Positions 52,262 to 59,483 of a stretch of DNA of 64,000 nt are shown one piece after another; positions within the stretch are counted from its first letter, which is position 1; each line of letters starts with the position of its first letter. The stretch is from Leucobacter sp042726155 (GTDB lineage: Bacteria > Actinomycetota > Actinomycetes > Actinomycetales > Microbacteriaceae): contig NZ_JBHXHV010000003.1 of assembly GCF_042726155.1 (NCBI RefSeq), positions 248,001 to 312,000 of the forward strand. The letters run 5' to 3'. A program made the position numbers and the translations under genes. The notes beneath the pieces are model-generated. The model ran no database searches, had not been told where the DNA came from, and saw only the letters and a list, made by a program, of their open reading frames with translations.

Positions 52262-53176
52262 ATGCAATTTTCGGGTCTCAGCGCGTTTCCGCTCACGCCG
52301 TTTACCCACACGGCCGATGGCGGCGAGGAAGTCGATGAACGCGCCTTCGCTGCTCTCATTGAGCGGCTTGCGGACGCCGGTGTCGATTCAATCGCTGCGC
52401 TCGGATCGACGGGGTCGTATGCCTATCTGAGTGTTGCGGAACGCGCGCGGGTCGCTGAAGTCGCGGTGCAGCACGCGGGCGACACTCCCGTAATCGTCGG
52501 TGTTGGGGCGCTCCGTACGCGGGATGTACTCGCGAACATCGCGCACGCAGAGTCAGCAGGGGCGGCTGCACTGCTGCTCGCTCCCCTGGCCTATCAGCCG
52601 CTCACGGACGACGACGTCTACGGGCTGTTTCGCGCCGCATCAGAAGCGTCAGAGCTCCCGGTGATCGTCTACGACAACCCGGCCACAACTCACGTGACCT
52701 TCACCCTCGAACTGTATGCGCGCATTGCCGCGCTACCGGGGATTGCGTCCTTCAAGATTCCCGGTATTCCGCTTGAGGAGAACGAGTTTCGCGCCCGCGT
52801 CGAACAAATTCGTGCCGTCATTCCCGAGCACGTCACCATCGGTATATCTGGCGACGCCGTCGCCACGACCGGGCTGCTCGCCGGTTGTGACGCGTGGTAC
52901 TCCGTGATCGGCGGCACGCTGCCAGAACCGGCACTGCGCATCACGCGAGCATCACTCGCGGGCGACCGCGTGACGGCCCGCGCCGAATCCGATCGTTTGG
53001 CACCGCTCTGGCGCCTGAACGCAGAACTGGGGGGCAGTCTGCGCGTCGTCGCGGCGGTCGCCGAACACCTCGGGTTGGCTCCCGCGCGGTGCCTGCCGCT
53101 CCCCCTGGAGGGGCTCACGGCGGCCGACCGCGCTCGCGTTGCCGAAGCACTGAAACGTATTGAGACACGAGACTGA
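52262..53176 (+). CDS. DapA-family (dihydrodipicolinate synthase-like) aldolase
   Basis: A 304-residue TIM-barrel of the class I pyruvate-lyase family. The Schiff-base lysine is in ASFKIPG, and the tyrosine in VYDNPATT; GSTGSYAYL replaces the GTTGE loop of DapA, so the substrate differs. Family members split 2-keto-3-deoxy sugars, N-acetylneuraminate or similar. GGGAG precedes the ATG. It is coupled to the EamA gene; a terminator follows at 53192-53221. It is probably not the lysine pathway enzyme. Confidence 0.8.
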   Translation: MQFSGLSAFPLTPFTHTADGGEEVDERAFAALIERLADAGVDSIAALGSTGSYAYLSVAERARVAEVAVQHAGDTPVIVGVGALRTRDVLANIAHAESAGAAALLLAPLAYQPLTDDDVYGLFRAASEASELPVIVYDNPATTHVTFTLELYARIAALPGIASFKIPGIPLEENEFRARVEQIRAVIPEHVTIGISGDAVATTGLLAGCDAWYSVIGGTLPEPALRITRASLAGDRVTARAESDRLAPLWRLNAELGGSLRVVAAVAEHLGLAPARCLPLPLEGLTAADRARVAEALKRIETRD

Positions 53177-53191
53177 ACCCCCGCACAACCA

Positions 53192-53221
53192 AAAGAGGCT
53201 CTCCATCAGGAGAGCCTCTTT
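53192..53221. terminator. Bidirectional terminator between the DapA-like gene and tRNA-Leu
   Basis: A perfect 13-bp stem (53192-53204 with 53209-53221) and a 4-nt loop ATCA. On the plus strand it follows the DapA-like gene by 16 bp; on the minus strand it begins 9 nt after the tRNA 3' end and ends in TTTTGGTT. Confidence 0.9.
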
Positions 53222-53229
53222 CGTTCACG

Positions 53230-53314
53230 TGCGCGGAGGGGGACTTGAACCCCCACGCCCTAATACGGGCACTAGCACCTCAAGCTAGCGCGTCTGCCAT
53301 TCCGCCACCCGCGC
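53230..53314 (-). tRNA. tRNA-Leu (GAG anticodon)
   Basis: An 85-nt class II tRNA. The acceptor GCGCGGG pairs with TCCGCGC, the discriminator is A, and the anticodon arm is CTAGC-TTGAGGT-GCTAG, giving anticodon GAG at 53281-53279. A long variable arm (GCCCGTATTAGGGC) and the GTTCAAG T-loop are clear. CCA is not encoded. It reads CUC and CUU codons. Confidence 0.96.
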
Positions 53315-53417
53315 GAACGATTCGGAACCTTCATCGGCCGAACAGAAGATAACTTAGCACGGTTTCTCGGGGCGAATCGAATCGGGTCGTGATCTCGCGC
53401 GCGTCGTACACCGGTCG

Positions 53418-53924
53418 CTACGAACGGCGCGCAATGGGAGCCCACCGGGCCGCCGTCGCGCGCTGCAGGTCGGCGGGCGCAAGTTCGAGATCGAGCCCGC
53501 GGCGACCGCCAGAGACGAGCACCGTGTCGAGTTCGCGAGCTGACTCGTCGAGCACCGTGGTCAACCGTGTGCGCTGACCGATCGGGCTGATTCCCCCGAG
53601 CACGTAGCCTGTTTTTCGCTCGGCGGTTGTCGGATCCGCCATCGCTGCGCGCTTGCCCCCGAGCGACGCAGCGAGCGCTTTTAAATCGAGCATTCCCGCA
53701 ACCGGCACGACCGCGACGACAAATTGGCCGTCGACCTCAGCGAGCAGGGTTTTGAACACCAGGTCGGGAGACACACCGAGGGCGGCTGCCGCCTCTCCCC
53801 CGTAGTCGGTCACCGCTGGATCGTGAACGTAGGCGCGCGCTGCGAAGGAAATGCCCGCCCGAGCGAGCGCCACCGTCGCGGGCGTCGACGCGCTCGACGC
53901 CCCAGTGGCGTGCTTCTTGGCCAT
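53418..53924 (-). CDS. YbaK/EbsC-family Cys-tRNA(Pro) deacylase
   Basis: A 168-residue editing protein that hydrolyses mischarged Cys-tRNA(Pro). The conserved lysine is in LVFKTLLAEVDG, and RKTGYVLGGISPIGQ with TTVLDESA gives the YbaK signature. The N-terminal 15 residues are a Ser/Ala-rich tail. ATG 53924 has no ribosome-binding site but lies 7 nt after TAAGCT, so it is leaderless. It follows the helicase by 10 bp on the same strand. Confidence 0.9.
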   Translation of the reverse strand: MAKKHATGASSASTPATVALARAGISFAARAYVHDPAVTDYGGEAAAALGVSPDLVFKTLLAEVDGQFVVAVVPVAGMLDLKALAASLGGKRAAMADPTTAERKTGYVLGGISPIGQRTRLTTVLDESARELDTVLVSGGRRGLDLELAPADLQRATAARWAPIARRS

Positions 53925-53934
53925 GCGTGACAGC

Positions 53935-55746
53935 TTACGGGCGCAGCCGCCGCCTGAGCAGTTCGATGCGCTTTTGCAACTGCGTCACCGATGCCTGCGC
54001 CACCGCGGGGCCACCACACACCCGCCGCAGCTCGGTGTGCACATCCTTGTGGGGCTCGCCAGACACCTTCGAGTACATGCCAACGAGCGAGCTCAGCAGC
54101 TTGCGTTGCTCCCCCAGGGTGCGGTGCAGTGCCTCGGGCGACTCTGCCTTCTCCGGCGCGTGCTCGAGAATGCCCTGCCGCCCGGCGCTGCGGCGCGCCT
54201 GTTTGGCCTGCCGCTGCTGCAGCAAAGCCTTCACGTCTTGCGGCTCCAGCAGTCCGGGGAAACCCAAAAAGTCGAGCTCTTCCTCACTCTCGACCTCTGC
54301 GTAGCCGCCGAACTCGGCGCCGTCGAAGACCGCACGGTCGAAGTGCGCGTCTGACGCGAGCGCTTGATACACGAACGTTTCACCGTCGACCAGCTCAGAC
54401 GACGCCTGATCACCGCGTTCGGCCTCCGCCATCATTGCTGCCTCGGCGTCCCACATTTCCTCGGCGCTCTTCGGCCCTTCGAGTACGTGGTTGCGTTCCT
54501 TCTCAAGCTCCGAGGCGAGTTGCATGAGCGCCGGAACGTTCGGAATGAACACCGAAGCGACCTCTCCGCGGCGACGCGAACGCACGAATCGGCCAATCGC
54601 CTGTGCAAAGAACAGCGGCGTTGATGAGCTCGTTGCGTAGACCCCCACGGAGAGCCGCGGAACATCGACACCCTCCGACACCATCCGGACAGCGACCATC
54701 CAGCGCGAGTCGCCGCTCGAGAACTCGTCGATCTTCGCGGAGGCGCCAGCATCGTCGGAGAGAATCAGGGCGACCTGCTCGCCAGTAATGTCAGCGAGCT
54801 GGGAAGCGTACGACTTCGCAGAGGCATGATCGGTCGCGATGACCAGTCCGCCAGCATCGTGCACATGCTGCCGCACCTCCGTGAGGCGCCGATCGGCGGC
54901 CCGCAGCACCTTACCGATCCAGTCGCCCGCCGGGTCGAGTGCCGTACGCCAGGCCTGCGACGTGACGTCTTTGGTGTTGCCCTCGCCGAGCGCGGCTTCC
55001 ATCTCTTCGCCAGCAGAAGTCTGCCACCGCATCTTGCCCGCGTAAACCATGAAGATCACGGGGCGAACGATGCCGTCAGCGAGCGCGCGCCCGTATCCGT
55101 AGTCGTAGTCCGTGAGCGAGAGCCGCGAACCGTCACCCTGCGGCGCGTACTGCACGAACGGGATGGGCGCTTCGTCGGAGCGGAACGGGGTTCCCGTGAG
55201 TGACAATCGCCGACGCGCGGTGCCGTAGGCCTCGCGGATCGCGTCTCCCCAGCTGAGCGCGTCGCCGCCGTGATGCACCTCGTCCATAATCACGAGGGTG
55301 TCGTCGTGCTCGGTGAGCAGCCGGTGCTGCACCGGCTTCATGGCGACCTGCGCGTAGGTCACCACCACGCCGTGAAAATGCCGCCCGTACGCGAGTCCGT
55401 CGCTGTTCGAGTAGTTCGGGTTCAGGCGAATGCCCGCGCGCGCGGCTGCATCGGCCCACTGCGTCTTGAGATGCTCGGTCGGGGCGACGACGATAATCTG
55501 GCGCACCGTGTGATTGGAGCGCAGGATCGCCGCGAGTCTGAGGGCGAAAGTGGTCTTGCCTGCCCCCGGCGTTGCAGAGGCAAGAAAATCGCGCGGAGCG
55601 GCGTCAAGGTAGCGTTTGATGGCCTCTTCCTGCCACGCGCGCAGCGTTCCAGCGGTGCCGTGCGCCGCGCGTTCCGGATACGCGGGAGGCAGGTGCTCAG
55701 CTGCACTCGTCCCAGGAAGGTGGAGGCCCGGGTCCGAATCTGTCAC
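53935..55746 (-). CDS. Orphan DEAD/DEAH-box helicase
   Basis: A 603-residue superfamily 2 ATPase with a Type III restriction subunit-like core. The N-terminal lobe has LRAWQEEAIKRYL, ATPGAGKTTFALRLA (Walker A), VVAPTEHLKTQW, DEVHHGGD (Walker B), and LSLTGTPFRSDE; the second lobe has MVSEGVDVPRLSVGVYAT and QAIGRFVRSRRRGE. The last 230 residues are helical, with a coiled-coil-like region before the end (LTQLQKRIELLRRR, ending RRLRP). No nuclease or methyltransferase gene is next to it. The GTG start lies 8 nt after TAGTCT, possibly leaderless. Role unknown. Confidence 0.82.
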   Translation of the reverse strand: MTDSDPGLHLPGTSAAEHLPPAYPERAAHGTAGTLRAWQEEAIKRYLDAAPRDFLASATPGAGKTTFALRLAAILRSNHTVRQIIVVAPTEHLKTQWADAAARAGIRLNPNYSNSDGLAYGRHFHGVVVTYAQVAMKPVQHRLLTEHDDTLVIMDEVHHGGDALSWGDAIREAYGTARRRLSLTGTPFRSDEAPIPFVQYAPQGDGSRLSLTDYDYGYGRALADGIVRPVIFMVYAGKMRWQTSAGEEMEAALGEGNTKDVTSQAWRTALDPAGDWIGKVLRAADRRLTEVRQHVHDAGGLVIATDHASAKSYASQLADITGEQVALILSDDAGASAKIDEFSSGDSRWMVAVRMVSEGVDVPRLSVGVYATSSSTPLFFAQAIGRFVRSRRRGEVASVFIPNVPALMQLASELEKERNHVLEGPKSAEEMWDAEAAMMAEAERGDQASSELVDGETFVYQALASDAHFDRAVFDGAEFGGYAEVESEEELDFLGFPGLLEPQDVKALLQQRQAKQARRSAGRQGILEHAPEKAESPEALHRTLGEQRKLLSSLVGMYSKVSGEPHKDVHTELRRVCGGPAVAQASVTQLQKRIELLRRRLRP

Positions 55747-55817
55747 GACGTTCTAGACTATCGCTGTATGCCGTGCGCTGCGTCTGTATGGACGCCCGCG
55801 TGTGGCTGCATCATCAA

Positions 55818-55833
55818 CCCCCCCCCACACACA
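55818..55833 (+). repeat. C9 homopolymer tract followed by an AC repeat
   Basis: Nine consecutive cytosines (55818-55826) followed by ACACACAC in the leader of the SGNH hydrolase gene, 14-29 nt before its ATG. No other run of this length was noticed in the window. It could vary in length by slippage. Confidence 0.7.
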
Positions 55834-55846
55834 CCCGAGGTGAGTC

Positions 55847-56674
55847 ATGGCACAGGACGGCAGCGTCGAACAGACCGGAGTCGAACTCCCGTGGTCGCGG
55901 TTCGTCGCGCTCGGAGATTCCTTCACCGAGGGTGTCGGCGACCCCGATGCTGACAGCCCGGGAGGGCTGCGCGGCTGGGCTGATCGATTTGCAGAGGTAC
56001 TCGGCGCGTTTGACGACGAGTTTGCCTACGGCAATCTTGCCGTGCGCGGCAAGCTCATTCAGCAGATCGCCGACGAGCAGGTGGACGCGGCACTCGACTT
56101 GCGCCCCGACCTGATTAGCGTGTGCGCGGGCGGCAATGACGTGATTCGCCCCGGCACCGACCCGGACGAGGTCGCAGCGAAGCTCGAGCGCATTGTTGAG
56201 CGGCTAAGCGTCGGCGGTGCGACGATCATGCTGTTTACGGGAGTGGACACGGCGTTCCAGCCGGTGTTCCGCTCGATTCGCGGCAAGGTCGCGATCTACA
56301 ACGAGAATGTGCGAAAGGTTGCCCTTCGCCACGACTGCATCGTCGTCGACCAGTGGGCGCTCGACGAGCTGCACGACAGCCGCTACTGGGCGGGCGACAG
56401 GTTGCACCTGAATGCGCTCGGCCACCACACGATCGCGCGCGCCGCGCTCACCGCGCTCGGTATCCCACACGATCTCGCACCGCTCGACGTACCCGCTGTA
56501 CCAGTGCGTAACTGGCGGGAAGCGCGTCGTGACGACGTGGTGTGGGCGCGAGAGCACTTCGTGCCGTGGGTGATTCGACGCATCAAGAAGGTCTCTTCCG
56601 GAGACAACATCGAGGCCAAACGTCCGACCGCCGTATCCCTGCGAAGTTCCCGTCACGGGAGTGCCGAAGCGTAG
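55847..56674 (+). CDS. SGNH/GDSL-family hydrolase
   Basis: A 275-residue single-domain esterase/lipase fold. Block I ALGDSFTEGVGD has the nucleophile serine (near residue 25), block III is GGNDVIRPG, and block V DRLHLNALGHH gives the aspartate and histidine of the triad. No signal peptide, so cytosolic. The ATG follows GAGGTG by 4 nt. The leader contains the C9 run. Substrate unknown; the next gene is a GerW-like protein. Confidence 0.86.
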   Translation: MAQDGSVEQTGVELPWSRFVALGDSFTEGVGDPDADSPGGLRGWADRFAEVLGAFDDEFAYGNLAVRGKLIQQIADEQVDAALDLRPDLISVCAGGNDVIRPGTDPDEVAAKLERIVERLSVGGATIMLFTGVDTAFQPVFRSIRGKVAIYNENVRKVALRHDCIVVDQWALDELHDSRYWAGDRLHLNALGHHTIARAALTALGIPHDLAPLDVPAVPVRNWREARRDDVVWAREHFVPWVIRRIKKVSSGDNIEAKRPTAVSLRSSRHGSAEA

Positions 56675-56696
56675 GTCGAGCGAGTAGGGTGGGGCC

Positions 56697-57041
56697 ATGA
56701 CTCACCTGACGAAGCAGATCGCAGACACTCTGGTAGAAGTTGGCGTGCACTCCGCGTACGGCGACCCCGTTGACGTCGATGGCACGACCCTGATTCCGGT
56801 CGCCTACACGGCGTACGGCTTTGGCGCTGGCGAGGGTGCCGGGGCGGGCGAGGGCATCACCCAGGGCGAAGGCTCGGGTGGCGGTGGCGGTGGCTTCGCC
56901 GTGCCGATCGGTGCCTATGTCACCCGCGAAGGCACGACTCGCTTCGAGCCGAACATCATTGCGCTGCTCGCCGTCGGCACCCCGTTCCTCTGGGTCGCCG
57001 GTCGCGCACTCGCGCGGATCATCCGCGCACTCAAGAAGTAG
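56697..57041 (+). CDS. GerW/YtfJ-like protein
   Basis: A 114-residue protein with the GerW family pattern: an N-terminal polar half with YGDPVDVDGTTLIPVAYTAYGFG, then a glycine-rich stretch (about 40-70: GEGAGAGEGITQGEGSG and GGGGGF), and a hydrophobic C-terminal helix (about 86-108) ending RIIRALKK. GerW proteins were named from spore formers (B. subtilis YtfJ), but such homologues are frequent in non-sporulating actinobacteria, where function is unknown. Leaderless start: TAGGGT (56685-56690), 6 nt, ATG. Its end overlaps the gluQ end by 11 nt. Confidence 0.78.
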   Translation: MTHLTKQIADTLVEVGVHSAYGDPVDVDGTTLIPVAYTAYGFGAGEGAGAGEGITQGEGSGGGGGGFAVPIGAYVTREGTTRFEPNIIALLAVGTPFLWVAGRALARIIRALKK

Positions 57042-57978
57042 CGAGGTTTTCCGCGCTTGCCCAGGTCCAGGCTGACCTGGGCAGTTGCGCGGGATCAAAT
57101 CGCTGAAGCATCTGGTGTGCTGTGACGACCTCACCTGCGCCCGCGAGATTCAGCGATTGAGCAAGCACCGAGCGCACGCGATCCGCTGTTACCCCCTCGG
57201 CACGCAGGTCATTGAGCGTCACCGCGCCGTCGCGTTTCGCCAGCCGAGCGCCGCTCTGACCGAGTACAAGCGGCACGTGTGCGTACTCGACCTCCGGCGG
57301 CGACGGCAGCTTCAGTAACCGCTGCAATACGATCTGCCGCGGCGTCGATGATGCGAGGTCGTCGCCGCGCACAATCTGGTCGATGCCCATTGAAGCGTCA
57401 TCGACGACCACCGCGAGATTGTAGGCAACCACACCGTCTCCGCGGCGAAGCACGAAATCGTCGATAGCTCCCCCGACACGGCCCATCAGAAGGTCATCGA
57501 AGCTCGGGGCGCTGACCCCGTCGGGCACGCGCAGTCGCAGCGCGGGTCGTCGCGGGGCGATGCGCTCGCGTGCGAGTTCGCGCTCGGTGTCACTCCGGTC
57601 ACGGCACGTCCCCGGGTACGCGCCCGGCGGCGCGTGCGGGGCACTAGGCGCGGCGAGAATGTCGGCGCGCGAGCACGTGCACTCGTAGACGAGCCCGGCG
57701 GCTTCAAGCTGCGCGAGCGCGGAGGCATGGTCGCCGCCGAGCCGCGATTGCAGCACCGGATCGCCGTCCCAGTCGAGGCCGAGCTGCTCGAGATCGGCGA
57801 GCTGTCGGTCGGCCGATCCGGCGTCGCGCGCGCGATCAAGGTCTTCGATGCGCATCAAAAACTGACGTCCGCTTGTTCGTGCAAAACACCAGGCGAGCAG
57901 CGCGGTGCGCAGGTTCCCGACGTGCAGGTCGCCCGACGGGCTCGGCGCATATCGCCCCGCCCCGACACCAGCACTCAT
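57031..57978 (-). CDS. gluQ: Glutamyl-Q tRNA(Asp) synthetase GluQ
   Basis: A truncated glutamyl-tRNA synthetase that puts glutamate on queuosine in tRNA(Asp). The HIGH-equivalent region is RYAPSPSGDLHVGNLRTALL, the zinc cysteines lie in CTCSRADI and GTCRDR, and the KMSKS counterpart is LAKRDG. At 315 residues it lacks the anticodon domain. The frame is open for 240 codons upstream but ATG 57978 starts the recognisable domain; GAGAAT lies 7 nt before it, a possible leaderless start. Confidence 0.92.
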   Translation of the reverse strand: MSAGVGAGRYAPSPSGDLHVGNLRTALLAWCFARTSGRQFLMRIEDLDRARDAGSADRQLADLEQLGLDWDGDPVLQSRLGGDHASALAQLEAAGLVYECTCSRADILAAPSAPHAPPGAYPGTCRDRSDTERELARERIAPRRPALRLRVPDGVSAPSFDDLLMGRVGGAIDDFVLRRGDGVVAYNLAVVVDDASMGIDQIVRGDDLASSTPRQIVLQRLLKLPSPPEVEYAHVPLVLGQSGARLAKRDGAVTLNDLRAEGVTADRVRSVLAQSLNLAGAGEVVTAHQMLQRFDPAQLPRSAWTWASAENLATS

Positions 57979-58063
57979 GCCAGCAATTCTCGCACGGGAG
58001 CGGGGTGCGCCCGGCGCCGAGCATCGGGCGATACGCTGAAGACTCGACCGCAAGGAGGCGCAC

Positions 58064-59434
58064 GTGCTCAACCCCCGTTTCGACGAGCAGCCCGACATCT
58101 CAGAGTTGCAGGCTGCGCTGACGACCCGGCTCGTCAGCGATCCGCAACTCGTCGCTCCGTATGCCAGGGATACCTCCCGCGCGGTGGCGACCGGCGCTCC
58201 GATTGCCGTCGTGCTCGCGGAATCAACCGCCGACGTGTCGACCGCACTGGCGTGGGCCACTCGCGCGGGCGTGCCGGTGAGCGTCCGCGGCGCCGGCACC
58301 GGGCTCGCGGGTGGCGCGATGGGGTACGACGGCGGGCTCGTGGTGTCGCTCGAGCGAATGACGGCGATCCTCGACATCGACGTCGACAACCGATTGGCGA
58401 CGGTGCAGCCGGGCGTCATCACTGCGACGCTCGATGCGACCGCGCGCGAACACGGTCTCTTCTTTCCGCCCGACCCGGCGAGCGCTCGCATCAGCACAGT
58501 GGGCGGCAACATCGCCACCAACGCCGGCGGGCTCCGCTGCGTGGCGCACGGCGTCACGACCGATTCCGTCGCAGCGCTCGAGGTCGTGCTCGCCGACGGC
58601 CGCGTCATGCGCACCGGCGCGCGCACGCGCAAGAATGTCGTCGGATACGACCTCACCCGACTGTTCGTCGGTTCCGAAGGCACGCTGGGCATCATCACTC
58701 AGGCGATCGTGCGGTTGAAGCCCGTAGCACCGGGGTCGCCCCGTTCGTTCCGCGCGAGCTTCTCGTCACTCGAAGACGCGGGTCTCGCGGTCACCGCGAT
58801 CGTGAACGGACCTACTCAGCCGGAAGTGCTTGAGCTGATGGATTCACTGAGCGTCGAGATCATCGAGTCATTCCACCCGAGCGGGCTGGAGGTACCCGCT
58901 GGTGCGATGCTCGTCGGCCAGACGGTCGGCCTCGACGCCGAGACGAAGGCGGAGGACATTACAACGCTCTGCCGCACGCTTGGCGCGGACGACACGGAGA
59001 TCTCTGAAACGGATGCGCTGCTCGAAGCGCGCCGCCTCTCAAACCCGGCATTGAATGCACGCGGGCTCAAGATTTCGTGTGACGTCGGCGTGCCAGTCGC
59101 AGCGCTCGCTCGGATGTTCCACGGTGTTGCCGAGGTCTCGGCGGCTCACAGTAAACGCGTGTCGACCGTGGCCCATGCGGGGGACGGCAACCTGCACTGC
59201 ACGGTCGAATCGCCGGATACGCCGACCGGGATATCCGAGGCCGACGCCGTGATCGACGACATCACCCGGCTCGCACTCTCGCTCGGCGGCACGATTTCGG
59301 GCGAACACGGCATCGGCTCGGTCAAGCGCCACGAGCTGGGTTGGCAGCTCGACGAGGTCGCGCTCGACGTGCAACGGTCGATCAAGGCGGCTCTCGATCC
59401 GGGCGGCATTCTCACTCCGGATCGCGCGATCTAG
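58064..59434 (+). CDS. FAD-linked oxidase (GlcD-type)
   Basis: A 456-residue flavoprotein of the VAO/PCMH family that oxidises 2-hydroxy acids such as D-lactate or glycolate. PVSVRGAGTGLAGGAMGYDG binds FAD (as two pieces around residue 75-90), the FAD domain continues with GGNIATNAGGLRC, and the C-terminal part has HAGDGNLHC and SGEHGIGSVKR. GTG 58064 has AAGGAGG 5 nt upstream. No GlcE/GlcF partners are adjacent. Electron acceptor unknown. Confidence 0.88.
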   Translation: MLNPRFDEQPDISELQAALTTRLVSDPQLVAPYARDTSRAVATGAPIAVVLAESTADVSTALAWATRAGVPVSVRGAGTGLAGGAMGYDGGLVVSLERMTAILDIDVDNRLATVQPGVITATLDATAREHGLFFPPDPASARISTVGGNIATNAGGLRCVAHGVTTDSVAALEVVLADGRVMRTGARTRKNVVGYDLTRLFVGSEGTLGIITQAIVRLKPVAPGSPRSFRASFSSLEDAGLAVTAIVNGPTQPEVLELMDSLSVEIIESFHPSGLEVPAGAMLVGQTVGLDAETKAEDITTLCRTLGADDTEISETDALLEARRLSNPALNARGLKISCDVGVPVAALARMFHGVAEVSAAHSKRVSTVAHAGDGNLHCTVESPDTPTGISEADAVIDDITRLALSLGGTISGEHGIGSVKRHELGWQLDEVALDVQRSIKAALDPGGILTPDRAI

Positions 59435-59483
59435 TCGCCGCGCTCGATCAGCGCATACAGGCCGGAATGGTTACGCTGATCGA

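Noticed and set aside
53230..53314. tRNA-Leu as an integration site for a mobile element
   Set aside because: No integrase gene and no repeat of the tRNA 3' end were found on either side.
57979..58698. Long upstream extension of gluQ
   Set aside because: It runs through the promoter region and antisense to the GlcD-type oxidase; ATG 57978 begins the synthetase domain.
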